From contig KN882276.1 of NCBI GenBank assembly GCA_000934455.1, positions 206,264 through 239,641 of the forward strand: DNA of 33,378 nt. The letters are read 5' to 3'. Origin of the DNA: Apostichopus parvimensis. Its lineage: Eukaryota > Echinodermata > Holothuroidea > Aspidochirotida > Stichopodidae. This document shows positions 1 through 9,117 of this stretch, piece by piece; position 1 is the stretch's first letter, and each line of letters begins with the position of its first letter. A program made the position numbers and the translations under genes. Below the pieces are notes generated by a model. That model did not search any database. It was not told the origin of the DNA and worked only from the letters and a program-made list of their open reading frames with translations.

Positions 1-81
1 AAACCCAGAGATTTTGCTGATCTGGACTTTTCTAAAAGTAAACAGCCAGTAGAGGCGACCGATCCAGATCTAGAAAACGAG
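1..81 (+). CDS. SRPRA: SRPRA exon (partial at left edge): linker
   Basis: The open frame reads KPRDFADLDFSK... and ends ...DLENE before a GT donor at 82. It matches the short linker segment of SRPRA that follows the basic region (human ...KEVLDYSTP...). The exon starts left of the window. It ends in phase 0 and joins cleanly to the next exon. The linker is poorly conserved, so the call rests mostly on continuity with downstream exons. Confidence 0.8.
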
Positions 82-540
82 GTATAAAGGAAAACTTGAT
101 ACTTTGGAAATGTTAACTTCATGTTCATCTCCCCCTGATTCTGTGATTTATTGTTAGCTTTTAATCTCTGTCTCTTACATGTTAGTTGTATTGACACTTC
201 AATTCTACCAAATGTATTATTTTCTTGTTGTTTTTGTTTTGTTTGGCTTTATTTGTTGATGTTGATTTTTTACCTGTTTGAGATAACCTTCAAATCACAT
301 GTGTCCAGGAAGAAGAAGGGGTTTACAGGGGTGTACTTGATAAATCTTAAGATGAGAGAGGGAGAGAAAGGGAGACTGGATGTTTCAAGGACAATTGATC
401 TTCGGTGTAGAGTAAAATTTAACCTTTAAACCTGAAGAAATATAACTCAGAAAGTTTATTATAACTAGACAAAGGTCCTAATTTTGTATATAATATGTGT
501 GAAATATGACTGACATGACTTTGTACCTGTTTCACTACAG
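82..540 (+). other. SRPRA intron
   Basis: Runs from a GTATAA donor to a TTTCACTACAG acceptor. T-rich; no repeat or hidden coding stretch was recognised. The apparent short ORF inside it has no family resemblance. Confidence 0.75.
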
Positions 541-644
541 AGGAAGAATGTCGGCGAGAGTGCTACCATTCAGGATTTAGCAGAAGAGTCCAGTGATGGA
601 GAAGAGGAAGGAGAAGAAGAAGATATTCGTCAGGATGCAGCTAA
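541..644 (+). CDS. SRPRA: SRPRA exon: acidic linker
   Basis: Follows a CACTACAG acceptor and translates as RKNVGESATIQDLAEE, then SSDGEEEG and a run of Glu/Asp. This matches the acidic serine-rich stretch (human SSSDDEG) just before the N domain. The donor is CTAA|GTAAGA, leaving two bases of a Lys codon (phase 2) that the next exon completes. Confidence 0.85.
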
Positions 645-1464
645 GTAAGATCATTTGGTTCTTAGATACAATTCAAGGCAAAAACTGTATGCAGCATGAT
701 ATCTAAATGAGTACAAAACTATGTCGGTTATTTTTGTCGTAAAAGAGTCACGTCGTTGATGGATTTGCGTCGCATCTTCTGCGCCCTGACCAAAAAAAAC
801 CTTTGGCAAAGTCGACCTGTGATCATCTGTGAAACACAAAAGAAAGAACGAATATATATATTATACATGTGTGGTAAGCCTGTGTCTTTGGGACAAATTG
901 CACATATAAAACCACTTGCTTTGCTGTGTTGGTCAAAAACATGTGTGAAAATGTGTGGAAACCCTGTGGATTCTGACACATGTTACAAAGTGTGATATTA
1001 ATGTGTGTCTCTAACCTGTGGCAAACACAAGAACAGAGAAACATATATATATGTCTTTGAAACTTCTGTGTCATACAAAATCATGTGTTTCTTAGGTCTA
1101 GTTCACACATTTTCATCTATTGGATTTCTTGCCACAGGTTGTCACCGATTCCTGTGTTGTGGGGTTTTTCCCCACAATTTCCCATGAAAAAGCCTTTGGC
1201 AATGTGTGACAAAGGGTGAAAACGTACTAACGTGTGTTACAATCACAAATTTTCAGTGTAAAATCTGTTGGTTTCCAGGGATAAATCACAGGTTTCCATC
1301 TGTGTTACAGATCCTTTTGCAATTGCTACCTAAACTAACAGTCACTCCTGCTTTTTAAATGCTGTCTGAAAGTTAGAGCATTCTGATTCGAAAGTGTCGA
1401 TATGTATGCCTTGTCTCAACCTCACTTTTCAGTGATTTCTTTCTTTCTTTGTACTGATTTCAAG
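645..1464 (+). other. SRPRA intron with dispersed CTGTG/ACACA words
   Basis: 820-nt intron. From about 820 to 1320 it is crowded with TGTG, CTGTG and ACACA words (ATGTGTGG, CCTGTGG, GTGTGAC and similar) without a clear tandem period. Two similar phrases, CCTTTGGCAAAG near 800 and CCTTTGGCAATG near 1193, flank the block. It may be a decayed simple repeat or a small non-autonomous element; no clean ends or target duplication are visible. The acceptor is TTTCAAG, slightly off consensus. Confidence 0.6.
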
Positions 1465-1580
1465 GACTAAGAAATCCAGTTACGGCCTCTTTAGCATGTT
1501 CAGTGGCCTCGTCGGGTCAAAGAAACTGAGCAAGGAGGACATGGGCCCAGTCATGGCAAAAATGAGAGATCATCTCATTG
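1465..1580 (+). CDS. SRPRA: SRPRA exon: start of N domain
   Basis: Completes the split Lys codon, then reads TKKSSYGLFSMFSGLVGSKK, followed by LSKEDMGPVMAKMRDHLI. It parallels human GGMFGMLKGLVGSKSLSREDMESVLDKMRDHLI, the first helices of the four-helix N domain. The donor is G|GTGAGC in phase 1. Confidence 0.95.
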
Positions 1581-2182
1581 GTGAGCAATTTAGGTTTCAA
1601 TCATTACTGTGATAAAGATGTCATTCCCATTATGGACACAAATTTGGCTGTGTCTCATGGCCTTCAGGCAACAGTTCCTTCATTGTAAGAATCTTTCAGC
1701 GCCGCTGGTTCTGTAATATGGCACCATGTATCTGTTACTAAGATTGTTTCATGAAGCATTATTATCACACACATCATGTTTATATATATGTAAGCTTTAA
1801 GATGCTTCGGTGTATCATAAATTCCTTACCTAATAGACCATGTTTTTAACCCTAATCTGTAAAAGGGCACACGATATGAAGAAACGTTTGAACTGTACTC
1901 GTGTCAGGATTTCTTATATTTATCAGTATGAGTAGGTATCCTTTGTGAAAACGTAGCTGTAATTATGTATGCACTATAATTATCTAAATAATGATGGAAA
2001 GAAATTAAAAAAACATTACTCTCAGAAGGATTTAGTCAATTATTGTTGTTGTAACAGCTTTCGTCTGTTTCTGTCTCGTGTCGGTATAACTGACCGGTCA
2101 TGATGTGTCTCTCAATGTCTCATTTAAATGGATTGTCCCATCCCCAGACTTTAATTCAAGCAGTGTATTTTTTACTCTACAG
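1581..2182 (+). other. SRPRA intron
   Basis: 602 nt from GTGAGC to a TTTTTTACTCTACAG acceptor. AT-rich with no recognised repeat or gene. Confidence 0.8.
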
Positions 2183-2269
2183 CCAAGAACGTTGCACAAG
2201 AAATTGCTGAAAAAGTCTGCGATTCAGTTGCCAAGAAGCTGGAAGGAAAAGTAATGGGAACTTTTGACC
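2183..2269 (+). CDS. SRPRA: SRPRA exon: N domain
   Basis: Reads (A)KNVAQEIAEKVCDSVAKKL, then EGKVMGTFD, against human AKNVAADIAVQLCESVANKLEGKVMGTF. Phase 1 at both ends. The donor is C|GTAAGT. Confidence 0.95.
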
Positions 2270-2494
2270 GTAAGTTTCACTTGGAAAGTTTTGTCTACAT
2301 TTTTTACTATTATTACAGACTAAAGAATTGTATTGCAACTGGGGGAAATGTTATACATTAACATCTAGACCATAAATGTTTCAGTTAATACCGACTTGTC
2401 AGCTGCAGTTTGGCTTTAAAGATGTCTAAGTGCATACATATATCTCCACACTAAGATAGCTTTCAGCATGTCTCCATATATAAATGTTTGGCAG
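2270..2494 (+). other. SRPRA intron
   Basis: 225-nt intron ending TTTGGCAG. Nothing else seen. Confidence 0.8.
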
Positions 2495-2667
2495 GTGTGG
2501 CCAACGTGGTACGAGCCGGGATGGAGGAGTCGTTGGTACAGATCCTGACACCTCAGCGCCGTGTTGACATCCTCCGGGATGCTGTGGAGGCAAGGTCCCA
2601 GGGACGTCCCTATTCCGTCACCTTTTGTGGAGTTAATGGAGTTGGGAAATCAACCAACTTGGCCAAG
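2495..2667 (+). CDS. SRPRA: SRPRA exon: N domain end and P-loop (G1)
   Basis: Translates as (R)[20 protein letters not shown], then [15 protein letters not shown] and [20 protein letters not shown]. The last part is the SRP-GTPase P-loop GVNGVGKST, which holds the GTP phosphates. It ends in phase 0 at AAG|GTAAAT. An upstream ATG at 2488 lies in the intron and is not the start. Confidence 0.97.
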
Positions 2668-2961
2668 GTAAATGAAGGAAAATCTTTGTCTTAGGAAGAG
2701 CATCCAATTTTGAATTTTGCGAGGATGGCATTAACAATACATTCTCTTGGCAGGGGACACTTGATATTCACAGGGTTACTTTGTCTCCCACATTTTTGGG
2801 GTAGAAAATACCCAAGTTTCAGGTTGTAGTTTTATTTGTCGGTGGGCTCGCGGCTGCCAAACTTTATGTTAACTTGTGTTAATGCACCCATGAAGAGTTA
2901 TTGTAACTAAACAGAGATATATTTCTCTTCAGTTGATGGCAAAATTTTCTTCTCTCTTCAG
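2668..2961 (+). other. SRPRA intron
   Basis: 294-nt intron with a strong TTTTCTTCTCTCTTCAG acceptor. No other feature seen. Confidence 0.8.
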
Positions 2962-3169
2962 ATTTGTTTCTGGCTGGTAGAGAACAAGTTTCGCGTCTTG
3001 ATCGCTGCCTGCGATACCTTTCGTTCCGGGGCCGTGGAACAGCTGAGGACCCACCATCGAAGGTTGAATGCACTCCACCCAGTCAAAGGGGGTTCTCCTA
3101 ATGTGTTCTTGTTTGAAAAGGGGTACGGGAAGGACTCGGCTGGAGTCGCTATGGAAGCCATCAAATACG
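2962..3169 (+). CDS. SRPRA: SRPRA exon: G domain with G2 and insertion box
   Basis: Reads ICFWLVENKFRVLIAACDTF, then RSGAVEQLRTHHRRLNALHP and ...VFLFEKGYGKDSAGVAMEAI. It contains the DTFRSGAVEQL motif and the GYGKDSAG segment of the SRP-type insertion-box domain, which supplies catalytic and dimer contacts. Phase 0 start; phase 1 end at G|GTAAAA. Confidence 0.97.
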
Positions 3170-3790
3170 GTAAAAAAAATGAGATTGTTGTTTTGTTGGG
3201 CATTGAATACATTTGACGTACAGAAAAAGATTTTCTTGTTTAGACTCAGGGTTACATGTAAGATGCAGAGGTGTCTGAACCTGCTATTATGACTAGTTTA
3301 ATGCAAGTAGTGTAATGCCCACTTTAAAATTGACTTGTGTATCGGCTTGGCCTTTATCAATGTTAAGCCGGCAATTATTAGTCTTGGATGACAATTCATG
3401 AAGGGGATCTTTCAACTGTTATGACTTACTGAACATGACCATCATTCTTGCAACTGAGAGTAAATTTTCAGATGATGTAAATCTACACCTAATGCCACCC
3501 CCTAAAAATACTTATGGTTCATTTTAAATACACTTGAACGCTTGCCAATGTTTCACAACAAAATTGAAATGCTTTGAAAGTATCCACAAATCACACTCAA
3601 GAAATACTTTTGTTTTCATCATTCCATTGCACTGTGATAAGGTAGTATGCTTTAGATGCCAGTGACAGTCACAAAGAAACAATTTTGGTTAGATTCTGCT
3701 GGCTAAATTATTATTGTATGTTGTCTCTACATTCTTTTCAACGTAACCAGCACATCACTAACATCAGGTCAACTTTATTTTCTCCTTTAG
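3170..3790 (+). other. SRPRA intron
   Basis: 621-nt intron with a TTTTCTCCTTTAG acceptor. No repeat recognised. Confidence 0.8.
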
Positions 3791-3876
3791 CTAATGACTT
3801 TAATTACGACATCGTGCTGATTGACACGGCTGGGAGAATGCAGGATAACGAACCTCTCATGAGAGCCTTGACTAAG
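3791..3876 (+). CDS. SRPRA: SRPRA exon: G3 motif
   Basis: 86 nt coding (A)NDFNYDIVLIDTAGRMQDN, then EPLMRALTK. DTAGRMQ is the G3 motif that contacts Mg and the gamma phosphate. The donor is AAG|GTAAGT, phase 0. Confidence 0.97.
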
Positions 3877-4892
3877 GTAAGTTTTAATAGATACCGAGCA
3901 TTAAAAAATGGACCATAATAGACTACAGATGTAACCAGTTGGTCAAACAGCTTATATTATTTGGTGAAGCAGTCTTTTCATCTAGCATGCTTGTATTATT
4001 ATGACTGCCAATCACCTGTGATAAAAGAGAAAATCTTTGAGCAATTTGACAAAGAGGAGGGGAAGAGGAGGGGTGAAGTCTTGTATAATTTAAGTGGTCC
4101 AACATATTTCTATATCAGGATTGCCACCTCCTGCAACTAAGGATCTTGTACAAGTGTATGTCCATCTACAGATATTTACCTATGTTGTTTCATCTCAGTA
4201 AGTCTGCAACAATTTACACGCCATTTTCCTTTCTTGATGAGGGAGGGGTACAGAGGCTTGGAGAGGAAAGAGAATTTATGAGGAAGAGGGATAGTAGGTA
4301 TTAGGAGTGGAATGTGTTGGTGGATGAGGGTTTTAGGAGTGGAGTGTGTTTGATGGATGAGGGTTTGGGGGTTGATTGTGTTTGGATGAGGAGTTTGGGA
4401 TTGGAATGTGTTTGATGGATGAGGGTTTGGGGTGGATTGTGTTTGGATGAGGGTTTTGGGAGTGGAATGTGGTTGATGGATGAGGGTTTGGGGTGGATTG
4501 TGTTTGGATGAGAGTTTTGGGAGTGGAATGTGTTTGATGGATGAGGGTTTGGGGTGGATTGTGTTTGGTAGATGAGGGTTTTGGTGGTGGATTGTATTTG
4601 GTGAATGAGGGTTTTAAGGGGGTGGGACAACTGGATGGAAAGTGTGTTGCTAGAACTAGATAAACCATGGTATGGTGTGAAATTAAGTCTGGTTGAGGTC
4701 ATTTGTGATTGTAGTGGACTATCAGTTTGTAATAAATTACAGTCCCACTCAGGGTCTTGATGCCAGATAGTAAGTACACTTCTGTCCATTTGTTGACCAA
4801 CTTGACATTCCATAGTGATTTTTTAAGTTGTTGCTCTCCCTGAAACTGGTATATTAGCAGTGCTGTATTGTTGCTCTTTATTATTTTTAAAG
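3877..4892 (+). other. SRPRA intron carrying a minisatellite
   Basis: 1016-nt intron. The main content is the tandem array at 4308-4624, listed separately. The acceptor is TTATTTTTAAAG. Confidence 0.8.
4308..4624 (+). repeat. Minisatellite, about ten 30-34 bp units in alternating pairs
   Basis: About ten units begin TGGAATGTG or TGGATTGTG and contain GGATGAGGGTTT. In the middle the two kinds alternate strictly (AATGTG...TTGATGG, then ATTGTG...TTGGATG), giving a higher-order period near 61 bp; the outer units are more diverged. The + strand is G/T-rich with almost no C. Proline/serine-rich ORFs on the minus strand in two overlapping frames are by-products of this array. Confidence 0.9.
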
Positions 4893-5069
4893 TTGATCAA
4901 AGTAAATCAACCAGACCTGGTTCTTTTCGTGGGGGAGGCTCTTGTCGGTAATGAAGCTGTGGACCAACTGACCAAGTTCAACCGAGCCCTGGCAGATTTC
5001 TCAGAGTCCCAGCAACCTCGCCTCATCGATGGCATTGTGCTCACAAAGTTTGACACCATCGATGATAAG
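4893..5069 (+). CDS. SRPRA: SRPRA exon: G domain with G4 motif
   Basis: Exactly 59 codons: [20 protein letters not shown], then [17 protein letters not shown] and [21 protein letters not shown] is the G4 guanine-specificity motif. Human reads [33 protein letters not shown]. Phase 0 at both ends; the donor is AAG|GTAAGT. Confidence 0.97.
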
Positions 5070-5189
5070 GTAAGTTCTACAAACTGACATGTTTGAGTTC
5101 TACGAACTGACATGTTTTTTTATCTGAAAGTTAACTGTTGTTGAGAGGTTTAGAGATAACATTATGTTGGAAAAGAGCAAAGAAATTTA

Positions 5190-5237
5190 TGGCTAGAAGA
5201 GGATTCAAACCAGTGAGCTTTCAGTCTTACTGGCGCC
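5190..5237 (-). repeat. tRNA-like (SINE-head-like) fragment
   Basis: On the minus strand this reads ...AGACTGAAAGCTCACTGG, then TTTGAATCC and CTTCTAGCC. That resembles the 3' half of a tRNA with a B box (GGTTTGAATCC) and acceptor strand. It is the inverted partner of 5651-5725 and is cut at its upstream side by the hAT element. Probably a decayed tRNA-derived SINE or tRNA pseudogene. Confidence 0.55.
5230..5237 (+). repeat. Target site duplication (left), CTGGCGCC
   Basis: This 8-bp word directly precedes the MITE's left end and is repeated exactly at 5601-5608 after its right end. Eight bp is the hAT-superfamily duplication length. Confidence 0.88.
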
Positions 5238-5600
5238 CAGTGGCGGAGTTAGGGGTATTGGTCAAGGGGGGCGAGAATGGTCTGTAGGGACGCTTTCGAC
5301 ACTATCTAAGCGGAGCGCCACCACAGGTTGGCGCGGAGCGTACAGAAATTTTTGGAGTAGAGATACTTCCTAGATCGCCGGAAATGACCCTTTCCTGGCT
5401 GGATAAACGAAGTTTAAATAGGTGTCATCGCCAACAAAATGTGACAAATGTCAATAGGTAGATGAGAGCGCAATAAAAAAGTAAATAATTGCGAATAAGT
5501 AAAAAGTGGTAAAAAGCTGAAAAGGGCGCCAGCAGTCCATTTGAGTCCGTCAGGGGGGGCATCCGCCCCGCCCCCTGACTGTATGGACGCTCCGCCACTG
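5238..5600. mobile_element. Non-autonomous hAT-type MITE, 363 bp
   Basis: Begins CAGTGGCGGAG and ends CTCCGCCACTG, a perfect 11-bp terminal inverted repeat of the CAGTGGCG class common in hAT elements. It is flanked by an exact 8-bp duplication, CTGGCGCC. There is no transposase coding capacity, so it would have depended on a full-length relative. Inside the right end, 5549-5579 can fold into a G/C-rich hairpin (GTCAGGGGG paired with CCCCTGAC). The GC-rich ends contrast with the AT-rich host intron. Perfect ends and duplication suggest a fairly recent insertion. It landed inside the tRNA-like inverted pair. Confidence 0.88.
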
Positions 5601-5608
5601 CTGGCGCC
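5601..5608 (+). repeat. Target site duplication (right), CTGGCGCC
   Basis: Exact second copy of the 8-bp word at 5230-5237, directly after the MITE's right terminal repeat. Confidence 0.88.
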
Positions 5609-5650
5609 CCTAGCAAAGAAAAGGCTATGTAGGGATCACTACGAACTAAG

Positions 5651-5725
5651 GGCTGGATTGCTCATTTGGGAGAGGTTGGAGAGCGCTGTAACCCAGAGGT
5701 CACTGATTTTAATCCCCTTCTAGCC
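5651..5725 (+). repeat. Degenerate tRNA-like sequence
   Basis: 75 nt that starts GGCTGGA and ends TCTAGCC; these can pair as a 7-bp acceptor stem with one G-U. It has an A-box-like GCTCATTTGGGAGAG and a B-box-like GGTCACTGATTTTAATCC. The D stem (GCTC with GAGG) and T stem do not close properly and the anticodon arm is unclear, so it is more likely a tRNA pseudogene or SINE head than a working tRNA. Its last ~45 nt match, inverted, the fragment at 5190-5237. Confidence 0.55.
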
Positions 5726-6279
5726 ATTTATTCCATTGTCTAGACATTTCCTTGTCATTTTCTTTGTTTTTCATAGATTTACTTATATAATGATATTTGA
5801 ACAGAAATCACTGGTAGAAATATCCAGGATGCATTTTTTCAAACACTTTTAAAAATGATAAAGTTTTATGAAAACTATGCAAGTAGATTGAGTATTGATG
5901 ATATTTTGCTTTAGTTTAGAAACCTTTTTGTAAACAAACTTGTTATTGGTCTAACTTTTTTGAACCTCTGGACAGGGTTTTTATTCAATTAATAATTGTG
6001 TAAACAGACATTAGTTGATTGTCACTTTATGCTTGTGGCCACATCCATGCCTGAAATGTACATCTTGTTGTAAGTTTAGCTTTGTAAGCAATAAAGTAAT
6101 TTTCTAGTTTTCCTGAAAATAGTCTGTAGAGGATTTGACATACAGTGTACTCCTCTTGCTGTTCTCATTCTGGATATTCTTCGTCCTCACCACCCATCAT
6201 TAAGTCAGTGTTTAATGCTGACAGTTCAATTCCAACCTGCTCCTTTCATTATCCATGAACTCTCTCCGTCTCTTAATAG

Positions 6280-6408
6280 GTCGGAGCAGCCATTTCCATG
6301 ACGTACACTACTGGTCAGCCAATTGTCTTTGTGGGAACCGGACAGACCTACAGCGATCTCCGAAACCTGAACGCCAAGGCTGTCATAAATACTCTCCTCA
6401 AAGCCTAA
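6280..6408 (+). CDS. SRPRA: SRPRA last coding exon: G5 and C-terminus
   Basis: Reads [20 protein letters not shown], then [22 protein letters not shown] and TAA at 6406-6408. It closely matches human [42 protein letters not shown], including the GTGQ G5 loop. This is the natural protein end. Confidence 0.97.
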   Translation, partial: VGAAISMTYTTGQPIVFVGTGQTYSDLRNLNAKAVINTLLKA

Positions 6409-6409
6409 G

Positions 6410-7523
6410 GTGAGATAGTGGGATTAAGGTTGAGTGTTGTGTAATTTGTCGGTGATGTGTTGTGTTGGGCATTTGCTGTGTTGATATTCCTTGCTATGGT
6501 GTGGTGGATGTACTGTACTCAAGCATAAAGGGAGAGAAATTACTTGACAACTGGCCAAACATGTTGCCTGCAAGAAGGTTCTCAATATTCTATTAATGGG
6601 AGCCATGGAACCTTACAGCAAAGACAAAACATTGAAATAAGTATAGAATGTGGGATGTTGTGACCTAGTTGTGATAGGTTATTTGAACTTAACAGATGGA
6701 CAATGGACATGATCACATATTTCCACTGAATTGTAATATTCTCACTTTTACCCGGGAGTAGGTACACCCTTTAATGATGCAAATTGGGTTCAAAATTTCA
6801 CTTTGGTACACAAGATTAGTTTCCTACCCTCTCCCACCTGTGTTACATGGACATGTGATGTGGAAATGTATGTGTGATGGAAGTGTGATATTAGTAGGAG
6901 TAAAATGGTCATATCCACATAGATCTCATAGTATGTCTAATGGGTATCTACCAAATGTGATATAAAAGGAGTGAAATGTTAGGAGGAGTGAAATAGTCAT
7001 ATCCACATAGATCCCATATTATGTCTGATTGGTATCTACCAAATGTGATATAAGTAGTAGTGAAATGGTCATATCCACATAGATCTCATAGTATGTCTAA
7101 TGGGTATCCAATAAAAGTGGGAACAGAGTGGGGGGGATCAAGTCTCTGATTGGTACCTTGAAGGAAAAGAATTGTTAACTATTCAGCCATATTTTTTGAT
7201 GGATCTTGGAAGTTCAAAACTCAAAAGGGTATCGCAGTAGTTCTCCAGAGATCTGAATTGTATCTGGGACTCTAGATGGAATTTGATAGTTGTTCTGTGA
7301 AAAGCATATTGATCACAGAGTAAGATGGACAGCAAAATTGCACTTTGATGCCTAAAAGCTGAACGTCTGTGCCAACGAGACTGCCTGGAGATAAGTCCTG
7401 TGTCTGTAGCCAGTAAGAATGCTAGAAATCAAAGTCAAGCGAGTGAGGTCTTTGAAGTGTGAATACCGCCTGAACCATCTAGCTCAACTACCATCATCAT
7501 GTTCTCTTGTTTTTATTCCCCAG
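6410..7523 (+). other. Probable 3' UTR intron of SRPRA
   Basis: One base after the stop codon the sequence reads AAG|GTGAGA, a near-consensus donor. The best downstream acceptor is TTGTTTTTATTCCCCAG at 7523, with a strong pyrimidine tract. If spliced, the junction lies 1 nt past the stop, too close to trigger exon-junction-dependent decay. Alternatively the region is simply transcribed 3' UTR. It contains a tandem repeat at 6891-7117. Confidence 0.55.
6891..7117 (+). repeat. Three-copy tandem repeat, unit about 72-88 bp
   Basis: The phrase ATATCCACATAGATC recurs at 6911, 6999 and 7071, each time followed by a close variant of CATAGTATGTCTAATGGGTATC. Spacings are 88 and 72, so the first unit carries about 16 extra bases. 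Copies 1 and 2 share ACCAAATGTGATATAA at the end; copy 3 is cut short. Confidence 0.88.
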
Positions 7524-9117
7524 GGTCAGATTGAAGATGTGTAAATTGCGGTTTATCCTGTTACCTATCATCAACTTTGAATCAGACACAAGTATAATGT
7601 TACAGCAGTTTCACTTAACCAACGGGGAGTGTTCCTGGATTATTCAACAAAGATAACAAACAAAAGCAGCATCAATGGAATGAGATCATTGAGAGCGTTC
7701 CTGAGCGGTTACTTTTAATAATGCCAATATCTTAAGCCATTATATGTGTATTAAATTGAGTTCTTTCATACAGCTTATCGTGTGTGAAGCTAACTTTTAA
7801 GGGGTGATAGAGGGGAAGGATGGTTTAACTTTGAAATAGCCTAGTTCTGTATTATGCATGGTATGAGAGGAAGGTTGCATATTATTATCCTCATGGACTG
7901 TTCATCTACTGGTAAATTCATCCTCTACTGTTCTGTGAATTTGTAAGAATACCAACCATTTCACAGCTATTTTCCAACTCTTTTTTATTGCTAGGTTAAT
8001 AGAAGTTGGTTGGCACCTTTTGTCCTTGAACAGACAGTAATTTATTGTAAACCTTGAATTTGAATGCAAAATAGGGAAAAAAAGCACCAAAAGCATAAAT
8101 GTATTGTTTCCACGATCCTCATGTAACAGCAAATTTAAGTTCATTGTATTCAGGAAGTTTTGTCTTAATGGACAGGACAAGTTGGAGAGAGGTTACATAG
8201 TACTATTATGATGTCTGCCATATAAAGATAATTGTTTGAATTAATACATTTTCAAAGACCTCTCATAGAGATTGTTTTTTGAAATTCAGGGCAAATTTTT
8301 TAATGGTCGATCAGTCACTTGGAAACACTTAAATAAAATTAATGAGAAATATAATGGTGGGCCTATGATCCACCTAAAGCGAAGTTATACTGGCTCAAAA
8401 CTGCTGTTATATTCACTAAAGTTACTAAACCTACACATTTCTCTTACAGTGTAGTATAATGGTCATTCTATGTTAATTTACATTTTTTTCGGACAACCAA
8501 AATTGCTGTCAAGACAAACAAAACCGACCTTGTTATCCGAGGAAACCCAGAAAAGGTCCTTACAAATTTGATTGCCGAATGGGAAGGGGAAGGGGGGTTC
8601 GGTGGGGTGATGGTAAATAGGAACATAGGGCTTAGATGTGGTCTTGTTATATGAGTTTATAATTCTTTACAGTTGAAATCAGGAACTTGTGTCATTTTAC
8701 ATTCATCCATGAGATAAAGATGTGAGTGGTTTTTGATGTTTCATTCGAAGTCATACATACATCGGTCACATTTATTCTTTTTCAGTGTTTTTTTTTTTTC
8801 TGGTATTAAGCTTAAGAAGTAATTGACGGTTCTAGTTTTTCTCATGTTTAGGACCAAGCACAACATGAACTTAAACATATATATATATAACAGTGATAAG
8901 GCTTACATTCCTAAATAGTCTACAAACCATGTGCAATATTATGAATGAACGAGATAGGGGAACTACGATCACAGAGTGGAGGATTGTTTGGAAACTGTCT
9001 AATTAATTTTGTGGTGGCAGATTGAGTAAAATACATTCTTACTGTATGAATTTATTTACAGGAGTAATGAAGAAGCAGTGAAAAGGTTTCTCAAATAAAA
9101 CAAAAATTGTTACCTTA
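7524..9117 (+). other. Probable SRPRA 3' UTR exon
   Basis: Noncoding, AT-rich and without convincing ORFs. It holds possible poly(A) signals at 8332-8337 and 9094-9099; the second is followed about 25 nt later by a T/G-rich stretch (CATGTGTTTTTGG). A (TA)n run lies near 8880. The boundaries are inferred, not shown by any transcript. Confidence 0.45.
9094..9099 (+). promoter_or_regulatory. Candidate poly(A) signal for SRPRA (AATAAA)
   Basis: AATAAA followed by A-rich sequence and a downstream GT/T-rich element near 9122-9135. Best-looking of several candidates; 8332-8337 is an alternative that would give a shorter UTR. Confidence 0.45.

Larger units (their letters stand above)
5070..6279 (+). 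other. SRPRA last coding intron, with inserted elements
   Basis: 1210 nt. It hosts the hAT-type MITE (5238-5600) and two inverted tRNA-like segments (5190-5237 and 5651-5725). From 5726 to 6279 only AT-rich intron is seen, including an AATAAA-type motif near 6091 that could allow premature polyadenylation. The acceptor is CTCTTAATAG. Confidence 0.8.
1..9117 (+). other. SRPRA: SRP receptor alpha subunit gene (3' part)
   Basis: Gene-level entry. SRPRA is the GTPase of the endoplasmic reticulum docking receptor. It pairs with SRP54 through matching NG domains so that ribosome-nascent chain complexes reach the translocon. Nine exons in the window join in consistent phase to 1161 nt, coding for 386 residues plus stop. 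They cover the end of the charged linker, the N domain and the whole G domain. The G-motifs appear in order: GVNGVGKST (G1), DTFRSGAVEQL (G2 region), DTAGRMQ (G3), TKFD (G4) and GTGQ (G5). Human SRPRA is about 638 aa, so roughly the first 250 residues (SRX domain, which binds the beta subunit, and most of the linker) lie left of the window. The right limit assumes the poly(A) signal at 9094-9099 is used. Identity comes from remembered family sequence and is very secure. Confidence 0.95.

Noticed and set aside
2488-2694. ATG at 2488 as a start codon for the P-loop ORF
   Set aside because: It lies in the intron just before the acceptor at 2494; upstream SRPRA exons join in phase.
4301-4813. Minus-strand ORFs of 170 and 111 codons, rich in Pro, Ser, His and Thr
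   Set aside because: They translate the intronic minisatellite in two overlapping frames; the repetition comes from DNA tandem units, not a protein family.
5651-5725. Functional tRNA gene
   Set aside because: The acceptor stem can pair, but the D and T stems and the anticodon arm are broken; an inverted partner copy suggests a repeat.
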